Source of the DNA: Lutibacter sp.
GTDB taxonomy: Bacteria > Bacteroidota > Bacteroidia > Flavobacteriales > Flavobacteriaceae
NCBI RefSeq assembly: GCF_016342705.1
Contig: NZ_JAEINV010000018.1
Span: 1 to 64,000, forward strand
DNA: 64,000 bases
Direction: 5' to 3'
Under the pieces are notes generated by a model. The model did no database searches. It saw only the letters and a list, made by a program, of their open reading frames with translations, and was not told the DNA's origin. Shown piece after piece: positions 1-8,354 of the stretch. Made by a program: the position numbers and the translations under genes. Position 1 is the stretch's first letter. The number at the start of each line of letters is the position of its first letter.

Positions 1-117
1 TCTTATGAAGAAAATAGAGCCAGACCTCCCATTAGTTTTTTAATTGCCTTATCTGATTATTCTAAGATTACTATGGATACGTTAATTAAAAAGAACGTGA
101 ACGAATTAGAATACTAA
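1..117 (+). CDS. C-terminal end of an unidentified protein (partial)
   Basis: An open frame enters from the left edge and ends with TAA at 115-117, giving 38 residues that finish in VNELEY. The piece is too short to assign to a family. It ends about 95 bp before the convergent lipoprotein gene. The frame is open from base 1, but no start is visible, so the only claim is that coding is likely. Confidence 0.5.
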   Translation, partial: SYEENRARPPISFLIALSDYSKITMDTLIKKNVNELEY

Positions 118-211
118 TTCATTCCTCTTAAAAATATTTGGATGTTTCTAAAAAGAAACCTTCAAAGAAGTTCCTTTAAAATAACTTGTCCATTTTTTAA
201 ATCTATATTTG

Positions 212-592
212 TTATCTAATACCTGTATCAAAATACAAATCTAAATTTGTAATCTCCACAGAATTAACAATAACCTCTTTCGTTTGAAACTCAGCACCTA
301 AAATTGGCGCAGATTTATCCGGTACAACTTTGTAATTTCCAGGAGAAAGTAAAACCATATATTCCCCATTTTCATTAGAAACAAATGAAGTTATTTTCTT
401 ATTTTTTGAAGTATATATAAAAAATTTAGCACTAAATGGCGCATCGTTTAATTGTCCATCTACTACCACTGGAGCAATAGGTCCTCTAAACATTTGGCCT
501 TTAAGTCCTGTTGTTATTAACTGCTCATTATTTGTACAGCCATTAAAAATAAGTAGAAAAGATAGCGCTATAAAAATATTTCTATGTAGCAT
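212..592 (-). CDS. small lipoprotein with carboxypeptidase-regulatory-like fold
   Basis: A 126-residue protein with a lipoprotein signal: a hydrophobic segment from residue 6 followed by the lipobox-like FNGC, with the lipidated cysteine at position 19. The rest has the pattern of a carboxypeptidase-regulatory or SdrD-B-like beta domain, with a phrase SNENGEYMVLLSPGNYKVVP near residues 73-92 that matches the usual 'dG.Y.f.l.pG.Y.v' signature. Such domains sit in many Bacteroidota envelope proteins. The protein is probably anchored in the outer or inner membrane on the periplasmic side. It has no enzyme motif, and its function is unknown. It is transcribed alone, convergent with the truncated gene on its downstream side. 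Confidence 0.75.
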   Translation of the reverse strand: MLHRNIFIALSFLLIFNGCTNNEQLITTGLKGQMFRGPIAPVVVDGQLNDAPFSAKFFIYTSKNKKITSFVSNENGEYMVLLSPGNYKVVPDKSAPILGAEFQTKEVIVNSVEITNLDLYFDTGIR

Positions 593-841
593 ATTTTACA
601 TTTTATCACAATTCAAAAGTATTAAAATTAGATATGCAATCGTCTTAAAAAAATATATTATTTTACGCGCCGCTTTTAAATAAACTTCTATCTTCCATAA
701 AAATATTATTAAAAAAGGTAAAGGAACTATTTTAATAGTTCATACAATTTATGTAGCTTTAATAAAAGTTTACTAAAACACGATGTATTTAGACCTTATT
801 ATTTATGGCTATTAATTGCTACATCTTTATTTTAAAATTAA

Positions 842-1486
842 ATGTGTTATCAAACTAAAATTACAAAAGAAAAAGAAGCCATTGCAGCGCTTTTTAATGC
901 TGAAGTTAGTAATTTGAATAGTTATGAACCTCAAGAATTTTGTAGTGCTTTTGAGTATCCAAAAACACCAGTTATAACACATGAAGCACCCAATAAAGTT
1001 CAATTATTTCATTGGGGATTAATTCCAAGCTGGTCTGAAGATGACACTATTAAAAAGCACACTTTAAATGCGCGTATAGAAACATTGACTGAAAAAAAGA
1101 GTTTTAAAGATGTGATACAGAACCGCTGCTTAATCATTGCGGATGGTTTTTATGAATGGCAATGGAGAACTAAAAGTGGTTCTAAAAAAGAAAAATACTT
1201 AATTACGCTTCCTAATCAGGAGCTTTTTGCTTTTGCCGGTATTTACACGCAATGGATAGCTTTTAATAATGAAATTGTAAATTCCTACAGCATTGTTACT
1301 ACCCAAGCCAATGAATTGATGCGTGAAATTCATAATACCCAGCAACGAATGCCTGTTATTTTAAAAAAACAAGATGAACAACACTGGCTACACTGTGAAA
1401 ATTACAAAGATTTTGCGTTTCCTTATAGTTGTAATTTGGTGGCTACTTCTTTAGAAAATACTACTGGACAATTGGGGTTGTTTTAA
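842..1486 (+). CDS. SRAP-family protein (YedK/HMCES-like abasic site crosslinker)
   Basis: This 214-residue protein has the usual length of the SOS response-associated peptidase (SRAP) family. Such proteins form a thiazolidine crosslink with abasic sites in single-stranded DNA through Cys2 after removal of Met1. Seen here: MCYQ at the N-terminus (Cys2), LNAR with Asn76, DGFYEW with Glu105, and the NELMREIHNTQQRMPVIL block that carries the catalytic His. All of the expected active-site positions are present, so the protein should be functional. It is a single-gene unit with about 250 bp of A+T-rich upstream sequence. I saw no SOS box that I could defend. Confidence 0.93.
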   Translation: MCYQTKITKEKEAIAALFNAEVSNLNSYEPQEFCSAFEYPKTPVITHEAPNKVQLFHWGLIPSWSEDDTIKKHTLNARIETLTEKKSFKDVIQNRCLIIADGFYEWQWRTKSGSKKEKYLITLPNQELFAFAGIYTQWIAFNNEIVNSYSIVTTQANELMREIHNTQQRMPVILKKQDEQHWLHCENYKDFAFPYSCNLVATSLENTTGQLGLF

Positions 1487-1635
1487 GGATTGGTAGTAGA
1501 ATAGTATTTTGTAGTAAATATATTGTTGGCGTGGCAAATACATAATAATCTTTTACCGCTTGACTATCCCATTTCTTGTAATCGCAGCTACTGATAAATG
1601 ATAAATAAGTTTTATAGATTTGAAAGCTTGTAATG

Positions 1636-1689
1636 TATCATATAAAAGAAAACCCTGACAGCGCCTTTGCAAAGTCACTGCCAGGGTTT
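1636..1689 (-). terminator. rho-independent terminator downstream of DUF1566 remnant
   Basis: Stem 1650-1661 pairs with 1678-1689 (AAACCCTG and CAGGGTTT arms plus an inner CAG/CTG, with one A-C mismatch). It is G+C-rich for this genome. Read on the minus strand it is followed by a T-rich run (complement of 1636-1649). It probably ended the transcript of the minus-strand gene whose remnant lies at 1704-2050. Confidence 0.6.
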
Positions 1690-1703
1690 CAGAAATAGCG
1701 TTG

Positions 1704-2050
1704 TTAAAAAGACCGAATAGCACGCACACGGTATAAGTTAGTCTTTTCAACGATCCAAGCGATGTAAGGGGATACAGGAGATAAGGAAAATGCTCTAGTG
1801 TCATTGTTGCCCTCGGTGGAAGTCCAATAGTTTTTCTCAGTATTAATATTAAAAACAGAATCCCCTAGACTGAATAGTAGTTTTAACTCATATGAGGATG
1901 GTAAGTACCAGTCCGCATAGGTAACACCACCATCTGCAACTGAATAATAGACACAAACTTTTGCAGCAAAATTTCCCCATTGGTCATCTGACATTTCATC
2001 TATTAAGTTTGAACCTGAAAATACTCAGCAATTAGTCCTTTTTTGTTAAA
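1704..2050 (-). pseudogene. decayed 3' fragment of a DUF1566 (Lcl C-terminal domain) gene
   Basis: The minus-strand frame ending at 1704 encodes a recognisable DUF1566/Lcl-type domain end: GGVTYADWYLPSSYEL, then NYWTSTE, then YRVRAIRSF. The methionine at 1994 is not a convincing start, because the same frame is open further up to a TGA near 2022-2029. A neighbouring frame encodes KKGLIAEY, the phrase that normally opens this domain, and ends just after. This pattern fits one frameshift followed by loss of the whole N-terminal part, since a stop lies directly before KKGLIAEY. I read it as a gene remnant next to the large T9SS protein, not as a working 96-residue gene. Confidence 0.6.
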
Positions 2051-2121
2051 TCCTTATGCCGAACTCAGGTTTTAAGTTAAGACATGTTATGTTACTTAGC
2101 TTGGGAGAAAAGATTTAAAAT

Positions 2122-2142
2122 TATTAAACTTACTTTTCTTTT
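2122..2142. repeat. 21-bp direct repeat, left copy
   Basis: The 21 bases at 2122-2142 (core TTAAACTTACTTTTC) recur exactly at 5223-5243. The two copies bracket the T9SS gene at 2228-5071. The bases just outside differ between the copies. Confidence 0.7.
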
Positions 2143-2227
2143 AAGTAATGATTCATTTTTTCTTCCAATACATTGTGCTTTGCGGGTTTTGAAAGAAAAT
2201 GATTTCCTTGTTAATTTTTATTAGCTG

Positions 2228-5071
2228 TTATTCAATAATAATTCTTTTATTTATTGTGCCATTTATGGTATTTATTTGAACTATATAAACACCTGTTGCT
2301 AATTTTAGAGGTAAAGAAATAATCCTTCTGTTAAGGTCAGTCTTCCAGGTTCTCATGGTTAGTCCTAAATAATTAAATAGGGTTACCCCTGTTATTTCCG
2401 TATTCACAATTTTATTAATTTGCAATTCCGAAATCTTATTATTCATATAAATAAAAATACTATTATCTAAAGCAACTTCCTGCAATGTTTTTAAAGAAGG
2501 TTGAAAAACAAGGGAAAATCTCTCCAAATATTCTCCAGCTTCCAAAATTACTTCAAATGGCTGACTGTTTATTTTATAAGTTTCACCCGTTAAATGATCC
2601 TTCATAAAAAGCTCAACACCCTCTTCTATATTTTCAAGTGCTTCTATTTTAATGCTTGCCAAGCCAGTTTCACTAATTTTCAATCCTAAAGGTAAAACCT
2701 GTTCCAAATCAAAGTTATTTACACCTTGAATTACAAATTTACCATTATCAATAATCCAAAACATATCCTCTTTACCATCTTCATTGAGAGGGGCATCATA
2801 ACCAATATCAAATTGATTAGAAGCATATTCATCCAGACCAACCAATAACGGACGACGATACCCTAATGGAGAATCAAATATCAATCTTATTTTTGGTCTC
2901 GTATCGGTAGTTGTTTCTTGGGTTTCCTGGGTTTTCGATTTTTTGGACACAACTGTTTTCATAAATAACGATCCACTGTTTGTTCCAGTAACAACTTCTC
3001 GTTGAAATACCCGCTGACCGTTTTTGAAATATAAATTTCCCGTATCGAAAGCATTTACAAAAAACCCTTGTCCAACAGGAATATACCGTTCAGGTACTTT
3101 TGAACCTGAATTACCCGTAATTGCAGTTAATGGAACATCTGACTTGGCACTAACACCACCCATTAAGTTATAAATTGCATATCCCGCCTCGTATTGGGCC
3201 AATAAATGATTATTGGATAAACCAAAATGATCCCAAAAATAAAGGGTGCCATCAAACACATTAGCACTACCGGTGCAGCCTACACAATCCTTTATGTTGT
3301 TTCTTATAAATTCGTTGGCATCCAGCGCCGACGGAAACGGATTTCCTATCAAATAAGTTTGATCTTCGTTTAAATAGGAGGTCATAATATCCCCGGAATT
3401 AGGTTTTCCAATAAAAACATAATTTTGAAGTGCATCAATAGCTGCCACTCCACCACTTCCTTTCATGCAAAATCCATCTCCTACATCAATTGCTACTGAA
3501 CTTCCAACATAATTCCACTGATAATAATTTTGCCAATCAGTATTAGTATTAGGAGTCGTAGAATTGTAAGTCCATATCCATCGGTTACTTATTTTTATTG
3601 CTCCTGAATTTGAAGTATCTGCAAAATAAGCGTCATCTCCAAAGGTGATGGAACCGGGACTAAAATTAGATACATCTGTAAAAGTATTTGTCATTAATGA
3701 TCCATCTCTTAATACGCCACCAACTGAATAGGTTAAATTATCGGCACTTACCGGTGAAGACCAATTATTGTAGATAAAACTATTTTTCTGCCCTTGCTGG
3801 TCTATCAAAATATTTCCCGTGCCTCCAGTAGGATTTGGATTTATTCCGATTCCTGCCTGAACCAATTGAGCTTCACCAGTCAATCTGATATCACCATTTG
3901 TTAAAGATAAAATATTTGAAACCGTTAATTCAAATTTATCCTCTACACTAATTCCTAAAGCTCCACCCGAATTGTTTGTAGTTAAATTGTAAAAAGTTTC
4001 ATTGGTTTTAATTCCTGCATTTATCGTCTGAATTTGATTTAAAGTGGCACCATTAAAGGTTACGGTTCCCGTTCCAGGAATAAAAGCTCCACTGTTTTTC
4101 CAATCACGACTTACTTGTAATTCTGAATTACTGGTACTTACCATGGTAACTGAAGCGCTAGGCGATATAATCAAATCTCGGGAACTCGCTATAAAACTAT
4201 ACAAAGACGCTAACGGAGAATCTCTGTTTATTACCGGCATTCTTGAACCTCCGGAAGGTGTAGTAGGAATTTGAGCATCTATGGTGCTTGATGGCAAGCC
4301 TCCTGCCCAATTAAGACAATCAAACCAATCTGTACTTACCAATCCGGTCCATAATCCATCGGTTCCATTTAGAACAGTAACGCAGAAAATTTCTGAATAT
4401 TTATCTTCCGTATCAATAACGCCTATATTACCGCCACAAATATTATCAACAAGTGCACGGAAACAAGTAGACGAAGTAAGATTGGAGTATGAATATTGGT
4501 ATGTAGTGTTGGCTATATCTGTCCAGGTGCCAGTACTTGTTGGTGCAGATTGCCATTTTAAAATCGGACCAGTATGTCCTTGCAATGTCAAAGTACCACT
4601 AGACCCTAAACAAATTGGGTTTTCACCCGTTATTATTCCTCCTGAAATACTGCCCAAGTCATCTGAATAATATAGAAAAGCAGGTTCTGAAACATTAGTA
4701 CATCCGGAAGAGGCGTCAGCGACTATTCTCCTTATCCTATAATCACCTGAGGCATTAGAATTAGGCACTAATATAAAGTCGGTGATGTTCTTTTGAGCTA
4801 AATTTGAAGTTGTGATAGGCACATAGCTCGCATCTACAATTGTTGTATAAGCTCCTCCAAAGAATGAAACCTCCCAGCTATAGGTTAGGGTACTACCCGA
4901 AGGAGTTGTTCCATTAAGATTTTGCCAACTGTTATTACCGCAAGCAGAATTGAAAATTGGTTCTCCTCCTATAAATGATAGTGAGTTTGGCGTACACTGA
5001 GCATATATTTTCGTTATGGCAGTCGAAAATATTAATAAACAAAGCATTAATATTTGGCTAAATACCTTCAT
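2228..5071 (-). CDS. large T9SS-secreted surface or extracellular protein
   Basis: A 947-residue exported protein. Residues 1-24 form a signal peptide ending in IYAQC. Residues 25-220 look like Ig/PKD-like beta modules with paired cysteines. Around residue 240 there is the phrase GLVSTDWFDCLNWAGGLPS, typical of flavobacterial cell-surface proteins. A long Ser/Thr/Asn/Gly-rich region follows. The last 70 residues form a type A sorting domain of the type IX system, ending in LATGVYIVQINTINGTINKR. It is therefore likely exported through T9SS and anchored or released after sorting-domain removal. No catalytic motif was seen; adhesion or polymer binding is a guess. The gene stands alone, with a 1.3-kb non-coding region upstream that may hold its control sites. 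Confidence 0.88.
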   Translation of the reverse strand: MKVFSQILMLCLLIFSTAITKIYAQCTPNSLSFIGGEPIFNSACGNNSWQNLNGTTPSGSTLTYSWEVSFFGGAYTTIVDASYVPITTSNLAQKNITDFILVPNSNASGDYRIRRIVADASSGCTNVSEPAFLYYSDDLGSISGGIITGENPICLGSSGTLTLQGHTGPILKWQSAPTSTGTWTDIANTTYQYSYSNLTSSTCFRALVDNICGGNIGVIDTEDKYSEIFCVTVLNGTDGLWTGLVSTDWFDCLNWAGGLPSSTIDAQIPTTPSGGSRMPVINRDSPLASLYSFIASSRDLIISPSASVTMVSTSNSELQVSRDWKNSGAFIPGTGTVTFNGATLNQIQTINAGIKTNETFYNLTTNNSGGALGISVEDKFELTVSNILSLTNGDIRLTGEAQLVQAGIGINPNPTGGTGNILIDQQGQKNSFIYNNWSSPVSADNLTYSVGGVLRDGSLMTNTFTDVSNFSPGSITFGDDAYFADTSNSGAIKISNRWIWTYNSTTPNTNTDWQNYYQWNYVGSSVAIDVGDGFCMKGSGGVAAIDALQNYVFIGKPNSGDIMTSYLNEDQTYLIGNPFPSALDANEFIRNNIKDCVGCTGSANVFDGTLYFWDHFGLSNNHLLAQYEAGYAIYNLMGGVSAKSDVPLTAITGNSGSKVPERYIPVGQGFFVNAFDTGNLYFKNGQRVFQREVVTGTNSGSLFMKTVVSKKSKTQETQETTTDTRPKIRLIFDSPLGYRRPLLVGLDEYASNQFDIGYDAPLNEDGKEDMFWIIDNGKFVIQGVNNFDLEQVLPLGLKISETGLASIKIEALENIEEGVELFMKDHLTGETYKINSQPFEVILEAGEYLERFSLVFQPSLKTLQEVALDNSIFIYMNNKISELQINKIVNTEITGVTLFNYLGLTMRTWKTDLNRRIISLPLKLATGVYIVQINTINGTINKRIIIE

Positions 5072-5222
5072 CTTATCAACTATTTTATGTGGGTATACTG
5101 GTTTATATTATTACTCCTTAGACTTTTAATTAAAGCTTTAGGTAACTTATAATATTTTATTCCCCCTTATAATTCAACATAAGAACAGAACCCATTAAAC
5201 ATATTTTAGATGTAACAAATAA

Positions 5223-5243
5223 TATTAAACTTACTTTTCTTTT
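5223..5243. repeat. 21-bp direct repeat, right copy
   Basis: Exact copy of the 21 bases at 2122-2142, in the same orientation, 152 bp upstream of the T9SS gene start. Confidence 0.7.
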
Positions 5244-5850
5244 GATGTTTTTACAAATCATTGATTGCCTTAAAGTTACAATAAAAAAACCATTTGTTTC
5301 AATTTTAATACCATTTATTTAATTTTATGAGACCGCTTCTCATTTTTATATAAACTAAAGAAACTTAAACCTTCCATTCAGCCTCAAACTTCATCTGAAC
5401 TTGCAACAAAAAGTCGGATAAATTTCTAAAAGCTATAATTCTTCTATTATACCAAATCTATATATATTCAAATACAGCTAATTTAGCTTCTTATATGATT
5501 TTAAAACTATGATGAAACGGGTTTTATCAATTTTTTTAGTGGGTTTCATATATATTCTTTGTATTTAAATTTAAACATTTCAAAAAAAATATCAAAAAAT
5601 TTCTGGTAAAAATTCCTTTTTGGCAAGGGAAGGGTATTATTCTATGCGTGTATATGTATAAAAAGATGGGATGCCCATGGTATTTTTGAATGAAGAATAA
5701 GACGTATTGAAAGCTGTTAGTGCTTGGTAAACATCAATTGAATAAGAATATTTTTAATTAAAGTAAGCACTTAACACAGGTAATAGTTTAAATTTAACCT
5801 ACTTCTGTAACTTTTATAAAATAAACTGCTATACTAAACTTTGTAAAGTT

Positions 5851-6004
5851 CTTAGTATTTCTTATAAAAACACTTAGTCTTTCTTATAAAAGCTCTTCGT
5901 CTTTTTAATAAAAGTTGTACAAGTATTCACTAATTAAATGTAGAATTATTTTTAAAATATTGTAGAATTATTTCAAAAAAATTGTAGAATATTTAGAAAG
6001 GCTT
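5851..6004. repeat. array of seven 22-bp phased units, two repeat types
   Basis: Units start at 5851, 5873, 5895, 5917, 5939, 5961 and 5983. Units 1-3 share the pattern CTTAGTCTTTCTTATAAAAG (with small changes), and units 5-7 share TGTAGAATTATTT followed by an A-rich tail. Unit 4 matches neither but keeps the 22-bp spacing, so both types are in the same phase over 154 bp. A period of 22 bp is about two DNA helix turns, which suits a row of bound protein dimers on one face. No protein is known to bind here; this is inferred from spacing alone. Confidence 0.65.
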
Positions 6005-6399
6005 TATTTAAGATGAAGTATGGTTTCCCATGTTTTTCAGAATAAAGATAGTGATTTACATGAATTGAAACCTTCTTTCGCCCTTTTTTTTATCAACAAT
6101 TTATGGACAGTAGTTACTTCCTATGTTTATTAAATATATTCATAGTTCGAAATCCTAAAAACCGGAACGATTTATATGTTCAGCAAAAAGGACTAACATT
6201 AGTATTATTTAATTTTATTTCTCCAAAATGCCTTGTTGCAGCAATTTCTAAATTTTGACTATTAATTCTAGAAGGTTACATTTGGTTCTAATAAGCCTAA
6301 CTGATATTACAACCCTACGTTTTGGGAAAGTAAAATGATTTTAGTTAGAGAGTTTAGGTTATGTTTAATCCCTTCACCAACGCAGTTTTTTAATAAAAT

Positions 6400-8004
6400 T
6401 TAGTTCTTTTTTACACGTTTTAAATCTAAGTGATTTACGGGATTAATTCCTAAACCAGAAACATTTTTTTGTGTAAAGCGCACCACCTCATCATAATACA
6501 ACGGAATGATTACCGATGATTCCATCACCAAACTATCCATTTTTTGGTACAATGCTCTGCGTTTAAAATTATCGGTAATTGTAATAGATTGTTCATACAA
6601 AGCATCAAATTCTTTAGAGCTATAATGCGTGTAATTTGGTCCGTTTGGCGAAAAGTTTTTACTATGAAATATAAATAAATAATTCTCCGCATCGGGATAA
6701 TCAGCCACCCAACTACCTCTAAAAATACTAAGTTTACCATTTACTTTTGTTTGTCGTAATGTGGAAGGTGGTAACACATCAACTTTAACTTCTAAACCCG
6801 TTTTACCAACTTCGCGCTGAATATATTCACACAAATCTAAATATTGACTGTTGGTACTTATGGTTATGGAAGGATTTGCGTTTCCAGTTTCCTGTATATA
6901 CTCTTGCACCAATTGTTTTGCTTTTTCTGGCTGATAGGTATACCCTTTCATATTATTAAACGATGGTAATCCTTTAGGAATAAACCCATTAACCGCTGGA
7001 GTTCCAATGCCATTTCTTAAATATTGAATCATTTTTACACGGTCAAATCCATAATTTAAGGCTTTTCTAATTTTTATTGAGTTGACTTCTTTCTCATCAG
7101 CATCCACATAAACACCTAAATATTCTGTATTTAAATAAGGACCAGAAACCATATCAATTTTTTCTTTATGAACCTCTTTTAATTTTCCATCCGTAGTTAA
7201 TAAATCATCTTTATAAGAAGCATCAATACTACTCATAAAATCTATATTTCCTTGAATAAATTGCAAAAATTCACTTTGTTTGTCTGGCAAAAAAGTAATG
7301 GCAACGGCTTCTAAATACGGTAGTTTATTTCCTTTCTCATCTTTCTCGTAATAATTATTATTTTTTCTGAACACCAATTTGGTATTTTCAATCCATAATT
7401 TAAATTGAAAGGGGCCAGTACCAATTGGGTTTGCTCTAAAAGTACTTCCAAAATAGTCTACCGCTTCTTTAGGAACCACTGAACAATATTTCATACTAAG
7501 TATGCTTAAAAAAGGAGGAAAAGATTGCTTTAAATGTATCACAAACGTACTGTCATTTTTTGCTTCAAAAGTATCCACAAAATCTAACACCCATTTTCCA
7601 GAAGCTGCAATAGTTGGGTCTAACAATCTATTAAAACTATACACAAAATCGTTGGCCACAACTGCTCTGGTGGAATCTTTTCCAAACAATATATGCTTAT
7701 GAAAATTCACATCTTTTCTTAAATTAAAAGCATATGTTTTTCCATCTTCAGAAATTACCCAAGAATGCGCAATATCAGGTTGTACTTCTAACTGATCATC
7801 TAATTGTACCAATCCATTAAACAATTGGTTTGTTGCCCAAATAGTCCGTAAATCTTTTGCAAAAGCCGGATCTAGCGTTGTAATATTAGCGTGTTCATTA
7901 TATCTAAAAACCTGATTATCATTATATTTTGAAGTATGCTTTGTACACGAAACCAACAACAAACTACCAACAACCAACAACCAAAACTTACTTTTCAAAC
8001 CCAT
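6400..8004 (-). CDS. ABC transporter substrate-binding lipoprotein, oligopeptide/SBP_bac_5 type
   Basis: A 534-residue protein of the dipeptide/oligopeptide binding family. Residues 1-20 are a lipoprotein signal with VSC, so Cys20 is the likely lipid anchor. The family hallmark near the N-terminus is visible: ITTLDPAFAKDLRTIWATNQLFNGLVQL followed by DIAHSWVISEDGKTYAFNLRKDVNFH. The C-terminal half contains the usual RKALNYGFDR and GSWVADYPDAENYLFIF segments. It should capture peptides or similar solutes in the periplasm. No permease or ATPase genes are adjacent, so the transporter core must be encoded elsewhere. The start overlaps the end of the upstream monooxygenase-like gene by 17 bp, suggesting one operon. 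Confidence 0.92.
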   Translation of the reverse strand: MGLKSKFWLLVVGSLLLVSCTKHTSKYNDNQVFRYNEHANITTLDPAFAKDLRTIWATNQLFNGLVQLDDQLEVQPDIAHSWVISEDGKTYAFNLRKDVNFHKHILFGKDSTRAVVANDFVYSFNRLLDPTIAASGKWVLDFVDTFEAKNDSTFVIHLKQSFPPFLSILSMKYCSVVPKEAVDYFGSTFRANPIGTGPFQFKLWIENTKLVFRKNNNYYEKDEKGNKLPYLEAVAITFLPDKQSEFLQFIQGNIDFMSSIDASYKDDLLTTDGKLKEVHKEKIDMVSGPYLNTEYLGVYVDADEKEVNSIKIRKALNYGFDRVKMIQYLRNGIGTPAVNGFIPKGLPSFNNMKGYTYQPEKAKQLVQEYIQETGNANPSITISTNSQYLDLCEYIQREVGKTGLEVKVDVLPPSTLRQTKVNGKLSIFRGSWVADYPDAENYLFIFHSKNFSPNGPNYTHYSSKEFDALYEQSITITDNFKRRALYQKMDSLVMESSVIIPLYYDEVVRFTQKNVSGLGINPVNHLDLKRVKKN

Positions 8005-8305
8005 ACTCTTTTTCTACTTTACAAATTCTAAGTTGATATTTTTTATACCACAAGGCTCTACCCTTTTCACGAGCAACCGTATGCTCCACATTATTTTTCC
8101 AATTTAAAATAGCCTCTAAACTTTCCCAGTAACTTACCGTAATTCCCAAACTATCTCTGGCGGATTCAATACCCAAATACCCTGGTTGCAACTTGGCTAG
8201 TTCTTCCATTCTGTGGGCTGTTTCCAAATATCCATCATCAACAGTTGTTCTAATGGTTGAAAAAATGACCGCAAAATAAGGTGGTTTTGGTGTGGAAGCA
8301 ATCAT
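7988..8305 (-). CDS. antibiotic biosynthesis monooxygenase (ABM)-fold protein
   Basis: A 105-residue protein with the small ferredoxin-like ABM fold. Visible marks are PYFAVIFSTIR at the start, AHRMEELAKLQPGYLGIESARD in the middle, and SYWESLEAILNWKNNVEHTVARE, the usual 'W.s.e....W..h..H' block. Members include haem-degrading and quinol monooxygenases, but many have no known substrate. It overlaps the following binding-protein gene by 17 bp. Its start lies near the divergent mtaB gene, so the two promoters share a short region of about 50 bp. Confidence 0.82.
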   Translation of the reverse strand: MIASTPKPPYFAVIFSTIRTTVDDGYLETAHRMEELAKLQPGYLGIESARDSLGITVSYWESLEAILNWKNNVEHTVAREKGRALWYKKYQLRICKVEKEYGFEK

Positions 8306-8327
8306 AATTATAAAAATAAAATTCTGT

Positions 8328-8335
8328 ACTTTTGC
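8328..8335 (+). promoter_or_regulatory. -7 promoter element of mtaB
   Basis: TACTTTTG matches the Bacteroidota -7 consensus TAnnTTTG and lies 19 bp before the chosen mtaB start. No clear -33 element was found at the usual distance. Confidence 0.5.
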
Positions 8336-8354
8336 ATCCGATAAATGTACAAGA

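Larger units (their letters stand above)
5072..6399. other. long non-coding region with phased repeats
   Basis: About 1.3 kb without a convincing gene on either strand. It is very A+T-rich with frequent stops in all frames. It holds the right copy of the 21-bp repeat (5223-5243) and a 22-bp-phased array (5851-6004). It lies upstream of the T9SS gene and downstream of the binding-protein gene, both on the minus strand. The rest shows nothing I can name. Confidence 0.7.

Noticed and set aside
1553-1804. 83-codon minus-strand frame
   Set aside because: It overlaps the terminator hairpin and the DUF1566 remnant in another frame and matches nothing.
4044-4670. Two plus-strand frames of 76 and 129 codons
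   Set aside because: Shadows inside the T9SS gene; no signal, motif or coding context.
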